The notes beneath the pieces are model-generated. The model did no database searches, was not told the DNA's origin, and worked only from the letters and a program-made list of their open reading frames with translations. Of a stretch of 56,440 nucleotides of DNA, positions 18,282 through 27,639 are shown one piece after another (position 1 is the stretch's first letter; every line of letters begins with the position of its first letter). The position numbers were made by a program, and so were the translations under genes. Source of the stretch: Promethearchaeia archaeon (GTDB lineage Archaea; Asgardarchaeota; Lokiarchaeia; Sigyniarchaeales; SOKP01); assembly GCA_029856145.1 (NCBI GenBank), contig JAHQWK010000005.1, positions 1 to 56,440 of the forward strand, read 5' to 3'.

Positions 18282-18562
18282 TGTTTTGCCAATATTTCAC
18301 TTGTAGGTTATAAGAAATAAAATTAAATTCTTTCTTAAAAAATTTTAACTTTTTTATGATTCTATAATAAAATTAATATTATTTAATCTTATTTTAACCA
18401 TTAAATACATTCTACTATCAAATCTCGTATCTTTTGCTTAGTGTAAAATGATACATCTTCTATCATAAATTTTATGAGCTATTTTGGATATATTTAACAA
18501 AACAGAAATAAGTTATAATCTTTATAAAAACAAAATTTATTGATTTTATCCCGATTTTGAAA

Positions 18563-20278
18563 ATGAAAATCATCGACAAGAAAACTATTGCTGAGATTTT
18601 AGTCGAAAAGATCAAAGGCCTTAAAGTAGAGGAAATTGAGACATTATTAGAAAGACCTCCTTCAGAGATCAATTTTACCTATGCTTTTCCTTGTTTTAGG
18701 CTAGCAAAACTCGAAAAAAAATCACCTGATTTAATAGCAATAGATTTAGAAAATGAAATTAAAAAAGCTGAAGTTTTAGATGATATAAAAGCAATTGGGC
18801 CTTATTTAAATTTGAAAGTTAAATCAAGGTATATTCTTGAAAGTATATTTGAATTGAATGGAGATTATGGGAGGATTCGAGACATTATTAATAAAGGAGA
18901 AAAAGAGAAGAAAAGAATTGTTATTGAATATCCTGCCCCAAACACTAATAAACCTCTCCATTTTGGTCATATTAGAAATATATTACTTGGTAAATCACTT
19001 TCTAATTTGCTTGAATATAGGGGACATGATGTCTTTCAGGTAAATTTATATAATAACCGTGGTATTCACATTTGTAAAAGTATGCTGGCATATAAAAAAT
19101 GGGGGAATAATAAGGAACCAGATAAGAAAAGCGATCATTATGTGGGAGACTTTTACGTAAAGTTTAGTGAAATAGTAGAAAAGAATATAAATCTTGAGCA
19201 AGAGGCTTATAATTTATTAAGATTATGGGAAATGGGCGATGAAGAAACTTTAAAATTGTGGAAAAAAATGAATAATTGGGTTTTGGAAGGTTTTAAGGTC
19301 ACTTTTGAAAAACTTGGTATCTCATTTGATAAAGAATACTTTGAATCTGATTTATATCTAAAAGGAAAAGAGATTATTCTCGATGGACTGAGAAAAGGGA
19401 TCTTTAAAAAAACTGAAGATGGAGCTATTTTTGCAAAATTTGAAGAAAAATATAACCTACCTGATAAATTCCTAATCCGTAGTGATGGTACAACTATTTA
19501 TATTACTCAAGATATATATCTTGCTTATAAAAAGAAGGAAGATTTTAATTACGATAGATCTATTTATGTTGTTGGGGATCCACAAAATCAACATTTTAAA
19601 TGGTTGTTTGCAATACTGGATATGTTAGGCTTTAAAGAAGATAATTATCATTTATCATATGGCATGATTAGTCTCCCTAGTGGGAAAATGAAAAGTCGAG
19701 AGGGGACTGTTGTCGATGGAGATGATGTTATTGAGGAAGTAGAAAACCTTGCATTAGTTGAGGTTAATAAAAGATACTCTGATATTTCTGAATCTGAAAA
19801 GTCAAGAAGGGCGAAAATTATTGGATTAGCAGCACTTAAATTCTTTATTTTAAAATATAGTGCAGTTAAAGGTTTTGTTTTTAAACCGGATGAAAGTATT
19901 TCATTTGAAGGAGAAACTGGTCCTTATATTCAATATTGTTACGCAAGGATAGCATCAATAATTTCAAAATCAGAAATCGAGGTTAGTACTAATATTAATT
20001 GGGATTTATTAATTCATAAAAATGAATTAGATTTAATAAAACAGATGACTTATTTCCCTGAGATCGTAGATTCAGCTGAAGAAACATATAACATTCACTT
20101 AATAACTCAATATTTATTATCGTTATGTCAAACATTTAACTCGTTTTACTCTTCTTGCCAAGTTATATCTGACAATAAAAAATTAGAAAACGCAAGATTG
20201 TTAATCATAAAATGCGTGCAGATAATTATTAAGATTGGATTAGACATCTTAGGAATTGAAACCCTTGATAAAATGTAA
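18563..20278 (+). CDS. argS: Arginyl-tRNA synthetase
   Basis: Class I aminoacyl-tRNA synthetase that charges tRNA-Arg. The HIGH signature reads H-F-G-H at residues 133-136 within P-A-P-N-T-N-K-P-L-H-F-G-H-I-R-N, and the KMSKS loop reads K-M-K-S-R at 375-379. The typical ArgRS segment G-P-Y-I-Q-Y-C-Y-A-R-I opens the C-terminal anticodon-binding helical domain. About 571 residues is normal. I take the ATG at 18563; a TTG at 18557 would add two residues. It is followed 30 bases later by an agmatinase-family gene, so arginine-linked functions are clustered here. Confidence 0.95.
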   Translation: MKIIDKKTIAEILVEKIKGLKVEEIETLLERPPSEINFTYAFPCFRLAKLEKKSPDLIAIDLENEIKKAEVLDDIKAIGPYLNLKVKSRYILESIFELNGDYGRIRDIINKGEKEKKRIVIEYPAPNTNKPLHFGHIRNILLGKSLSNLLEYRGHDVFQVNLYNNRGIHICKSMLAYKKWGNNKEPDKKSDHYVGDFYVKFSEIVEKNINLEQEAYNLLRLWEMGDEETLKLWKKMNNWVLEGFKVTFEKLGISFDKEYFESDLYLKGKEIILDGLRKGIFKKTEDGAIFAKFEEKYNLPDKFLIRSDGTTIYITQDIYLAYKKKEDFNYDRSIYVVGDPQNQHFKWLFAILDMLGFKEDNYHLSYGMISLPSGKMKSREGTVVDGDDVIEEVENLALVEVNKRYSDISESEKSRRAKIIGLAALKFFILKYSAVKGFVFKPDESISFEGETGPYIQYCYARIASIISKSEIEVSTNINWDLLIHKNELDLIKQMTYFPEIVDSAEETYNIHLITQYLLSLCQTFNSFYSSCQVISDNKKLENARLLIIKCVQIIIKIGLDILGIETLDKM

Positions 20279-20308
20279 GAAACAGGAGATAAAAAGAGAT
20301 AAATCAAA

Positions 20309-21214
20309 ATGAATTTTTTTGATTCTAGTGCAAACATTAATGAAGATACTCAATTTGTAATTTTTGGTATACCTTGGGATTATTTAACATCAATTGATTT
20401 ACCTAACTCTTCAATTGCCCCTAAAAGAATCAGAGATGTAACAAATGATATTGGATGGACATCTGAATTGGGATGGCCAATCACTAAATTTAAAATTGCT
20501 GATGTTGGAAATATCCCTATTGAAAAAGCAAATATAGAAAAAAATCTCAATACAATAAAGAAATTCATAAAAAATTTGTATCAAAAGAATGAAAAAATAG
20601 TACCTGTTATGATTGGTGGAGATCATTTCTGTTCTTATCCTGTTATAAAGATTGTAGGGGATCTTTTTAATAAGAAAAAAGAATTGGGTGTGCTTATGTT
20701 TGATGCACATCTGGATTTTTACCAAGAATGGGATAAAGGGGTTTATTCTCATGCAACCATATCACATAGAGTTTATGATTTAGAATATATGAATAATACA
20801 AATCTTCTGATAGTAGGAGTCAGAGATATTGATATTCCAGAATTAGAAATCACAGAATCAGAAAATATCAAATATTTAAGTGCTTACCAATTGATAGACG
20901 GGCTTGATAATTATATAGAAAAGATAATTAGTTTTTTCAAAACATCAGGGATTAAATCCTTATATATTTCTATAGATATTGATTCATTAGACCCTTCTAT
21001 TGCTCCTGGTACTGGTTTTGCTATGCCAGGAGGATTTACCTATAGAGAATTGTGGAAAATTTTAAAAGATATATCTAAAAATTTTGATATAATAGGATTT
21101 GATTTGGTTGAAGTTGCGCCTAATCTAGATTTAGAAAATAAAATAACATGTAATTTAGCGGCCAAATTGATTATAGAATTTATTTCATTTATAGCTAATA
21201 AAAATAAACTATGA
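20309..21214 (+). CDS. Agmatinase / arginase family ureohydrolase
   Basis: A binuclear manganese ureohydrolase of 301 residues. Metal ligands are visible in G-G-D-H-F (H106), D-A-H-L-D (D132, H134, D136) and S-I-D-I-D-S-L-D-P (D223, D225). The most likely reaction is agmatine to putrescine plus urea, because archaea usually make polyamines through agmatine. Arginase or guanidinobutyrase activity cannot be excluded by eye. It overlaps the next gene, deoxyhypusine synthase, by four bases, so the two are translationally coupled. This supports a role in supplying spermidine for hypusine formation. Confidence 0.88.
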   Translation: MNFFDSSANINEDTQFVIFGIPWDYLTSIDLPNSSIAPKRIRDVTNDIGWTSELGWPITKFKIADVGNIPIEKANIEKNLNTIKKFIKNLYQKNEKIVPVMIGGDHFCSYPVIKIVGDLFNKKKELGVLMFDAHLDFYQEWDKGVYSHATISHRVYDLEYMNNTNLLIVGVRDIDIPELEITESENIKYLSAYQLIDGLDNYIEKIISFFKTSGIKSLYISIDIDSLDPSIAPGTGFAMPGGFTYRELWKILKDISKNFDIIGFDLVEVAPNLDLENKITCNLAAKLIIEFISFIANKNKL

Positions 21215-22164
21215 TTTTGATGTCAGATAAAAATTTAAAAGATATTTTAAGAAAAGTGAATCAATTTAAAATAACTGACAATACTGATATTGTAGAACTG
21301 ATAAATTCATTAAAAGATACTGGATTTAATGCAAAAAGATTAGCCTTAGCTTGCGAGATTTATAAGGAAATGATTAATACTTTAGGTTGTGTTAAATTTT
21401 TTGGATTAGCGGGAGCTCTTATTCCAGCAGGATTGCAAAGGGTTGTTTATGATTTTATAAATGAAGGATATATAGATGTTTTAGTAACTACAGGAGCAAA
21501 CCTAACGCATGATCTCGCAGAAGCTTTAGGATTTCAACATTTACAAGGAGATTTTGATCCTAATGGGCTCGATGACAAATATTTACACAGAGAAGAAATA
21601 AATAGAATTTATGATGTATTTATGCCAAATAAAGTATATGAAGGGATTGAAGATTTTGTATCAAAATTAGAAATACCAGATATTCAAATGTCAGTTAGTT
21701 CGTTTTTAAAATTTGTTGGAAAGCAACTCCCTAAAAATTCTTATTCCGTTCTCAGAGCTTGTTATGATAAAGATATTCCAATTTTTTGCCCCGCTTTTAC
21801 TGACTCTGGGTTAGCAATGCAATTAGGTTTTCATAACCAGAAACTAAATTTAAATCATTTCAAAGATATGTTAGAAATGGTAAATATTGCTTGGGATGCT
21901 AAACTTGCTGGGATGTGCATTATTGGAGGAGGTGTTCCAAAAAATTTTATTATGCAATCATTACAATTTTGCCCAAATTCTGCTACTTACGCTATCCAGA
22001 TTACTATGGATCGTCCTGAATCGGGAGGATTAAGTGGTGCTTCTTTAAGGGAAGCAATTTCATGGGGAAAAATAAATGAAAAAGCAAAATATTCTACTAT
22101 TATTTCTGATGCGACTATTGCACTACCAATAATATTATGGTTTTTAAAAAAAACGCATAAATAG
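21211..22164 (+). CDS. dys: Deoxyhypusine synthase
   Basis: The 317-residue NAD-dependent enzyme transfers the aminobutyl group of spermidine to a lysine of translation factor aIF5A. The family motif L-V-T-T-G-A-N-L-T-H-D and the catalytic lysine in S-W-G-K-I (K287) are present, as are the G-G-G-V-P-K-N nucleotide-binding stretch and G-L-S-G-A-S-L-R-E-A. Length is normal. The ATG at 21211 overlaps the agmatinase stop; an in-frame ATG at 21220 is an alternative. Downstream, a longin-like gene converges. Function is well supported by both motifs and context. Confidence 0.93.
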   Translation: MILMSDKNLKDILRKVNQFKITDNTDIVELINSLKDTGFNAKRLALACEIYKEMINTLGCVKFFGLAGALIPAGLQRVVYDFINEGYIDVLVTTGANLTHDLAEALGFQHLQGDFDPNGLDDKYLHREEINRIYDVFMPNKVYEGIEDFVSKLEIPDIQMSVSSFLKFVGKQLPKNSYSVLRACYDKDIPIFCPAFTDSGLAMQLGFHNQKLNLNHFKDMLEMVNIAWDAKLAGMCIIGGGVPKNFIMQSLQFCPNSATYAIQITMDRPESGGLSGASLREAISWGKINEKAKYSTIISDATIALPIILWFLKKTHK

Positions 22165-22173
22165 ATTAAATCT

Positions 22174-22635
22174 TTATAATATTCCTCTTAACTTTTGATC
22201 AATAGTTTGCGTATCGGTTCCAAAGATTGTATCAATAGATTGTTTGAAATCTTTAAATTGCGATACCTCAGATAAATTTTTACCTGTATTTAAAGATTTA
22301 AATTCTTTTAATACTTGTTTCAATAATGGTTGAATGACTTTATGAATGTATCTTTCTATTTTTTTCTCTTTATCTAATATAGCATAAGAGATTAGAAGTT
22401 CAGGCTCTATGCTATCTTCACTTGTTATTTTATCTTCAGTGAATGTAATAAGAAATTTTTTTCCTTCAAAATATTCTATAATATCCTCTGAAAAAGTAGA
22501 TTGAGCAAAATTTAAAAATGCGGTAAGAAGCCCACTTCTTAAGTCTGTATCAATTTTTCCTAATGATGTTTTGTGGTAACTTTTTTTTACTAAAGTAAAT
22601 CCTCTGAATAATACCCCAGCTTCTCTAACAACCAT
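22174..22635 (-). CDS. Longin/roadblock-like small signalling protein
   Basis: The 153-residue soluble protein has the same length as the protein at 2017-2478 and the same order of elements: a first strand G-V-L-F-R-G-F-T-L-V, a helix D-L-R-S-G-L-L-T-A-F-L-N-F-A, strands I-I-E-Y-F and F-L-I-T-F, L-L-I-S-Y-A-I-L, then long helices. I infer a longin/roadblock-type fold of the kind that partners small GTPases. It stands alone and converges with deoxyhypusine synthase. No catalytic residues are seen. Confidence 0.5.
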   Translation of the reverse strand: MVVREAGVLFRGFTLVKKSYHKTSLGKIDTDLRSGLLTAFLNFAQSTFSEDIIEYFEGKKFLITFTEDKITSEDSIEPELLISYAILDKEKKIERYIHKVIQPLLKQVLKEFKSLNTGKNLSEVSQFKDFKQSIDTIFGTDTQTIDQKLRGIL

Positions 22636-22870
22636 TTTAAAGAATTAGTAATAATTAAATTAGTTTTTTAATATTTTCTTCCTTTTAAATATTCAATTCA
22701 ATATTTTAATTATACCCATTTATTATAATAAATTCTTTGATTCTCTTACTATTTGTTTTAATTTAGATATTTAATAAGAAATATTAAACCATAAATTTTT
22801 TTTTCTCTTAGATATTAAATATAAGGATAAAATAATAATAATAATAACTATTAAAGCAGCAAAGAGAGAG

Positions 22871-23272
22871 ATGAGCCCACAAGATTTAAGATGTAATCAG
22901 GGGCATTGGTTCCTTAAGAATCCTAGATTGAGGAAAATTAGGTATAAGCTAAGGTCTATGCTTCTAGCTCTATTTGAATTAAAAGAAGTTGAATTACTTC
23001 AGAAAATAGGTCAAGTTTCCCGAGACAAGTCTCTCTCACATGATAAGAGGACTGAGATGCGGAGACATCTCCGTAAAGAGAGGGAAGATTTAATCCTCTC
23101 TTTTTCTCAACGACCAATTAACTGCGCCATGTGTGGAGATAGGGAGGAAGATCTAATATATCAGCAAGATGACAATATGTGGGTGTGTCACAATCGCGAA
23201 GGATGCCATCAACGGGTTGAACAGTATGCTCAAAAAGTTCGAAAGATGTTGAAGGAGAGAATAGATAATTAA
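22871..23272 (+). CDS. Small basic zinc-binding protein, unknown function
   Basis: The 133-residue protein is rich in Arg/Lys. Cys and His pairs that can bind zinc lie at both ends: L-R-C-N-Q-G-H-W near the N-terminus, and C-A-M-C-G followed by V-C-H-N-R-E-G-C-H near residues 93-118. The middle is a long charged helix. Nucleic-acid or ribosome association would fit the composition but is unproven. Codon use looks slightly richer in G+C than its neighbours. The 235 bases upstream contain ATA/ATT microsatellite-like runs and no other gene. Confidence 0.6.
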   Translation: MSPQDLRCNQGHWFLKNPRLRKIRYKLRSMLLALFELKEVELLQKIGQVSRDKSLSHDKRTEMRRHLRKEREDLILSFSQRPINCAMCGDREEDLIYQQDDNMWVCHNREGCHQRVEQYAQKVRKMLKERIDN

Positions 23273-23462
23273 TTTTTTTTTCTATGATAAAAATTAAATA
23301 GCTTTCTTCTTTGAATAATTAGCAAATCCATTGAGTTTTTATTTTTCCTGATTTAAGATCATAATATCATCGTAATTTCACCTGTGAGACAGAGCTCTAA
23401 AGAAATACTTTTTATCTTAATAATTATTTTATCATTCAAATGAGAGATCTGTTGGTGATTTT

Positions 23463-24659
23463 GTGGTAAGAAAAATTCCAAGCTCAAAAGTCAAAAAATG
23501 TGCTGAAAATATTACAAAAAGCATTAACATCAAAAAAGAGGGAGAATTCGTACTTATAAAAGGCGCATTTTATTGTCATGAGCTTTTAGAAGAAATAGCT
23601 TTAAGTGTTCTTAAAAAAGGAGGAATTCCACATATTACAGCAACAAGTGATTATTATGAGGAATCACTCTGGCAAGATGATAAGATTAAAGCTAAAACAA
23701 TAGAAAAACCACCGCTTCCTTATTTGGAGATGATTAAAAACATTGACGCTTATATAGTAATTGAATACCCAGAAGATCCTTTAATTCGTAATAATGCTCC
23801 AGAAGAAAAACTTAAAGCTTATCAAAAATCAGTTGCTCCAATACGAGAAATACTATATGGATTCAAAGAAGAATATGCACCAGGAAAAAAATGGTGTTAC
23901 GCTGCTTGGCCTTCGAAAAAAGCCGCAAATTTCTATAATATTGATTATGATTTGTTTGAAAAATTCATTGTTGATGGTATGAGCATCCCTTCAGAAGAAT
24001 TAACTAATATTACTAATAATTTAGGAAAATTTTTTGACAAAGCTAAAAAAGTTTATGTTACTGATGATTTTGGTACAGATTTTTGGGTTTCAATAGAAAA
24101 TAGAGTTAAAATTCTTGATGATGGGATACTTTCTGATGAACAAATTGCATTAGGAGACTTAGGTGGAAATTTACCCGCGGGAGAAGTATTTTTCCCTCCG
24201 AATGAAAAACAAGGAGAAGGCAAAATTTTTTGTCCATTAACAATTGAGAGATATTCTAATAAAATTTTGAAAAATGTAGAACTTAGTTTTAAGGATGGTA
24301 AATTATTATTGGATAAAGTCTCGGCTGAAACTAACTTAGATATCCTAATTAATGCTTTTAAACAAAGTGAAAAAATAGATAGAGAAAATAAAGTACCAGA
24401 AATAAGGACATATAATGTTGGTGAACTTGGTATTGGGTGTAATCCAATAATAAATAAAGCAATTGGATACATTCTTACAGATGAAAAAATTAATGGGAGT
24501 GTCCATGTTGCTTTTGGATTTAATAAGTCTTTTGGAGGTACATCAGCATCTCAAATGCATTGGGATTTTGTTACTGCTCCAAAAGCAAACATTACAGTAG
24601 AATATATGGATGGTTCTAAAAAAGACATAATGGAGAATGGAAATTTGATAAATGAATAA
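23463..24659 (+). CDS. M29-family aminopeptidase (thermophilic aminopeptidase type)
   Basis: The 398-residue metallopeptidase removes N-terminal amino acids from peptides in the cytosol. Family features are the late metal-binding region G-E-L-G-I-G-C-N-P, G-Y-I-L-T-D-E-K, and H-V-A-F-G-F-N-K-S-F-G-G-T with Q-M-H-W-D-F close to the C-terminus, which supply the His/Asp/Glu ligands of M29 enzymes (aminopeptidase T, AmpS, PepS). The E-x-F-x-P-P-N/G-x-G region around residue 240 is also typical. GTG start, with GGTGAT just upstream. Length is normal. It is a single-gene unit. Confidence 0.88.
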   Translation: MVRKIPSSKVKKCAENITKSINIKKEGEFVLIKGAFYCHELLEEIALSVLKKGGIPHITATSDYYEESLWQDDKIKAKTIEKPPLPYLEMIKNIDAYIVIEYPEDPLIRNNAPEEKLKAYQKSVAPIREILYGFKEEYAPGKKWCYAAWPSKKAANFYNIDYDLFEKFIVDGMSIPSEELTNITNNLGKFFDKAKKVYVTDDFGTDFWVSIENRVKILDDGILSDEQIALGDLGGNLPAGEVFFPPNEKQGEGKIFCPLTIERYSNKILKNVELSFKDGKLLLDKVSAETNLDILINAFKQSEKIDRENKVPEIRTYNVGELGIGCNPIINKAIGYILTDEKINGSVHVAFGFNKSFGGTSASQMHWDFVTAPKANITVEYMDGSKKDIMENGNLINE

Positions 24660-24691
24660 TTACCTTTTTACAATTATATTACAACTTGTAT

Positions 24692-25177
24692 TTAAGGTAA
24701 TTCTTCTAAGAATTGAATTATTTTCTCTAAAACTTTTTTTTTAAAGGTAATACGATCTGTCTTGAAATTATATTGCTGGACATACATCTTTTCTTCGATT
24801 GAAATACCTATGAATACCAAACCTACAGGTTTTTCTGGTGTCCCTCCAGTTGGTCCAGCTATACCGCTAATTCCTATTCCAATATCAACATTAGAAAGTA
24901 CTCTTATATTATAAGCTAATTGTTTAACAACATTATCAGATACAGCACCATATTTCTCAATGATTTGCGGATCCACATTTAGTAGATCTATTTTAGTTTG
25001 ATTGCTATAACATACAATTCCTCTTTCAAATACTTTCGATGCTCCAGAGATATTAGTAAACATGTGTGAAACAAAACCCCCTGTACAAGATTCTGCAACT
25101 GCAATTTTTATGTTCTCATTAGAAAATTTTTTTATTATTTTTGAGATTCTTTCTAAAATATCCATAATTTTGCTCAT
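24692..25177 (-). CDS. CinA C-terminal domain protein (nicotinamide-nucleotide amidase type)
   Basis: A 161-residue stand-alone CinA_C/PncC domain. The motif A-V-A-E-S-C-T-G-G with the nucleophilic Ser near residue 28, V-C-Y-S-N-Q-T-K, Y-G-A-V-S, and G-I-S-G-I-A-G-P-T-G-G-T followed by K-P-V-G-L-V are all conserved. Family members deamidate nicotinamide mononucleotide to nicotinate mononucleotide in NAD salvage, although some archaeal members have uncertain substrates. The N-terminal molybdopterin-binding-like domain of full CinA is absent. It converges with the aminopeptidase gene. Confidence 0.9.
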   Translation of the reverse strand: MSKIMDILERISKIIKKFSNENIKIAVAESCTGGFVSHMFTNISGASKVFERGIVCYSNQTKIDLLNVDPQIIEKYGAVSDNVVKQLAYNIRVLSNVDIGIGISGIAGPTGGTPEKPVGLVFIGISIEEKMYVQQYNFKTDRITFKKKVLEKIIQFLEELP

Positions 25178-25315
25178 GTAAATATTTAATACGAGTCGTT
25201 ATTATTAATATAAAATAATAACAAATAAAAATAAATAAAAAAATAATATTGTATACTTTTGAATTATATTACATAATAACAGATTTAAATGAAATAATTC
25301 AACGAAGTGATTTAA

Positions 25316-25855
25316 ATGGGAAAAGATGACGTTACTAAAGGATTCGTATTTAAGATTACTGTAATAGGAGATGGAGCTGTAGGGAAGACTTCCTTAATTA
25401 AAAAATATACTCAAGGTAGCTTCCAAAAAGATTATATTAAGACCCTAGGCGCCCAATTCTCGAAATATGATGAAGAAATGGAGGGAGATAATTGTAAATT
25501 ATTCTTTTGGGATATTGCTGGACAACGGGAATTTGATTTCATGCGTCCCACATTTTACAAGGGTAGTAAAGCTGCAATCATAGTATTCTCCCATACTGAT
25601 GAAGATAGTTTTAATCATATAACAGATTGGCATGAAGATATTAAAAAATATACTGGGGATCTCCCAATTGTATTATTTGGTAATAAAACAGATTTAATTG
25701 ATGAAAAGGATTTAGATGACGAAATTATAATTGATATAGTTAAAGATAGCAATTTCCTTGGCTATTACAAGACATCTGCTAAAACAGGAAGCGGTGTTTA
25801 CGAAGCATTCCAAGCAATTATAAAAAAATTATATTACAAATACAAAGAAGAATAG
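25316..25855 (+). CDS. Ras-superfamily small GTPase
   Basis: The 179-residue GTPase has all five G motifs: G1 G-D-G-A-V-G-K-T-S (residues ~18-26), switch-I Thr in T-L-G-A-Q-F, G3 W-D-I-A-G-Q with the catalytic Gln, G4 G-N-K-T-D-L, and G5 T-S-A-K-T-G. The usual V-Y-D-x-T strand is replaced by V-F-S-H-T-D, an unusual substitution. There is no C-terminal prenylation Cys; the end is Lys/Glu-rich. The thioredoxin-like gene begins three bases after its stop codon, and a V4R protein and a second GTPase follow, suggesting a common transcript. Confidence 0.93.
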   Translation: MGKDDVTKGFVFKITVIGDGAVGKTSLIKKYTQGSFQKDYIKTLGAQFSKYDEEMEGDNCKLFFWDIAGQREFDFMRPTFYKGSKAAIIVFSHTDEDSFNHITDWHEDIKKYTGDLPIVLFGNKTDLIDEKDLDDEIIIDIVKDSNFLGYYKTSAKTGSGVYEAFQAIIKKLYYKYKEE

Positions 25856-25858
25856 AAA

Positions 25859-26158
25859 ATGTATGAAGATATCAACCAAGGATATCCAAAGATTTTATTT
25901 TTTTCGTCAAATCATTGCGCACCTTGCATCCCAGTGGAAGAAAAGCTAAAGAGAATAAATATTTCACTATTCGGAAAAAAATTAAGAATTGAAAAAATCT
26001 CAATTGATTTGGAAGAAAATCGTCAGTTAACACAAGAGTATCGTATTTCATCAGTTCCCACATTAATTATAGCAGATAAGAGATTATCAGTAAATATACA
26101 AGAAGAAGAAATTATCGATGCGATACTTTATGCGTTTATATCTTCAGTCAAAATATAA
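25859..26158 (+). CDS. Thioredoxin-like protein with C-A-P-C redox site
   Basis: The 99-residue protein has the thioredoxin fold order: strand I-L-F-F-S-S, the active site C-A-P-C at the start of a helix, strand I-E-K-I-S-I-D-L, and the cis-proline segment S-V-P-T-L-I-I. The usual Trp before the first Cys is absent (N-H-C-A-P-C). It should act in disulfide exchange. It starts three bases after a small GTPase, an unusual partner for a thioredoxin. Translation coupling is likely, which suggests they are made in fixed proportion. Confidence 0.85.
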   Translation: MYEDINQGYPKILFFSSNHCAPCIPVEEKLKRINISLFGKKLRIEKISIDLEENRQLTQEYRISSVPTLIIADKRLSVNIQEEEIIDAILYAFISSVKI

Positions 26159-26212
26159 ATTTACATAAATAAAAAAAATGTATAATAAAAATAAAAAAAG
26201 AAGTGAAATTTG

Positions 26213-26692
26213 ATGGATAGGCAATTACTCTCCAAAATTCTCGCTCAAATGAAAAAAAATTTAAGAGAGGGCAAAAACATCGGAGATATGAAAGTTGGTG
26301 CTTTATTAGCTTTAGGACACCAATTAGAAGCAATCTTTTACTATTTAGGCCATGAACTAGGAACAAACTTAAAAATTAAGCCCGTTAAGGAGATATCTCA
26401 AGTTCCAGATGAAATAAACCGAATTATTACTGAGTTTAATCTTGGAAAAGTTGAGATCACTGAAAGTACAGAAGAGATAGTACAGCTAAAATTAAAGGAC
26501 CATTCATCCATAAAAGATTTAATCAAAAAAGGAATTAGGACATCAGGAAGTTTTTGTTCATTTGAAGCAGGGTTATTAGCAGGAGTTGTAGAGAAATTAA
26601 GTGATCGTCATTGTTTTGCTCAAGAAATTGGATGTAGTTTACAAACCGGCGAGAATTATTGTACTTTCATGATTGTGTTTCAGAAAGATTAA
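26213..26692 (+). CDS. V4R-domain protein (TRAPP Bet3-related fold)
   Basis: A soluble protein of about 159 residues. Its second half shows the V4R pattern: S-F-C-S-F-E-A-G-L-L-A-G-V-V-E-K-L, then F-A-Q-E-I-G-C-S-L-Q-T-G-E-N-Y-C-T-F-M-I-V-F, with conserved Cys residues that bind metal in some members. V4R domains bind small hydrophobic ligands and are structurally related to Bet3 subunits of the eukaryotic TRAPP complex, a GTPase exchange factor. It lies between two small GTPases on the same strand, which fits a GTPase-partner role. The ATG at 26213 is preferred over the TTG three bases upstream. Confidence 0.7.
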   Translation: MDRQLLSKILAQMKKNLREGKNIGDMKVGALLALGHQLEAIFYYLGHELGTNLKIKPVKEISQVPDEINRIITEFNLGKVEITESTEEIVQLKLKDHSSIKDLIKKGIRTSGSFCSFEAGLLAGVVEKLSDRHCFAQEIGCSLQTGENYCTFMIVFQKD

Positions 26693-26901
26693 TAAGATTA
26701 ATTAAATATTTTTTCTTATCCATTTTTTATATAAAGTATTAAACCACATGAAGTCCTATACATAATAATAATGTGGATGTAAAAATTTATTCAAGTTTGA
26801 TTCAATAAGAAATTAAATAATCAAAAATAAATTAAATAAAAATTATCAATATATTATCTCATAAAATTTAAATCAAAATTACTCAGAAAAGGTTTTTCAG
26901 A

Positions 26902-27429
26902 TTGGAACCTAGTTATATAATTAAGATTTGTTTGCTTGGGGAAGCAAATGTGGGGAAGACATCACTTGTATATAGATTTATTGAGAATAAATTTAGAGAA
27001 AATTATAAATCCACACTTGGTGTAAACCTTTTAAAGAAGGATATGAGTATTGCAGATTATGGTAGTGCTTCTGCTCAGATTTGGGATCTAGGGGGCCAAG
27101 AATCCTTTAAATCTCTTAGAAAGTTATATTTAGAGGGAGCTAATGGCGCATTGTTGGTTTATGATATGACTAGCAAGAAAAGCTTTGAAAAACTTGGTGA
27201 ATGGATACAAAGTTTTAGAGATGCTAGGGATGATGCTCCTATAATGTTAATAGGAAACAAATCTGATTTAAAAAAGCAAATTAAAATAACTGAAAATAAA
27301 TCCTCGGAATATGCTAAAGCAAATGATATGTCTTTAACTATAACTTCAGCTAAAACTGGTCGAAATGTTGAAGAGGCTTTTATACAATTAACTAAACGTA
27401 TTTTAGATCAGATCTCAGAAGATTCTTAA
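26902..27429 (+). CDS. Rab-like small GTPase
   Basis: A 175-residue GTPase with G1 G-E-A-N-V-G-K-T-S, switch-I T-L-G-V-N, G3 W-D-L-G-G-Q-E, G4 G-N-K-S-D-L and G5 T-S-A-K-T-G. The catalytic Gln is present, and the V-Y-D-M-T strand is canonical. It starts with TTG and has no in-frame ATG near the start. The tail ends in E-D-S with no Cys, so lipid modification by prenylation is not expected. Upstream is a V4R gene and downstream the TBP gene on the same strand. Confidence 0.93.
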   Translation: MEPSYIIKICLLGEANVGKTSLVYRFIENKFRENYKSTLGVNLLKKDMSIADYGSASAQIWDLGGQESFKSLRKLYLEGANGALLVYDMTSKKSFEKLGEWIQSFRDARDDAPIMLIGNKSDLKKQIKITENKSSEYAKANDMSLTITSAKTGRNVEEAFIQLTKRILDQISEDS

Positions 27430-27639
27430 ATTGCGATTTAGATAATTTCTTTTCTTTATTAATTTTTGAAAAAAATTATTTAATGACTATCAAAATTTGG
27501 TGATTTTAGCACTATTCTTTTTTAAATCTACCACCTTTATAAAGGAGGATTTATTTAAATAAAATTAACAAAAAAACCGTGAAATAAAGAATATTATTAT
27601 TTTACAAAATTTAAATCACAATTATCACTTATATTTATC

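Noticed and set aside
23273..23462. Slightly G+C-richer patch near 23370-23410 considered as a tRNA
   Set aside because: No cloverleaf, no T-loop sequence and no pairing acceptor ends.
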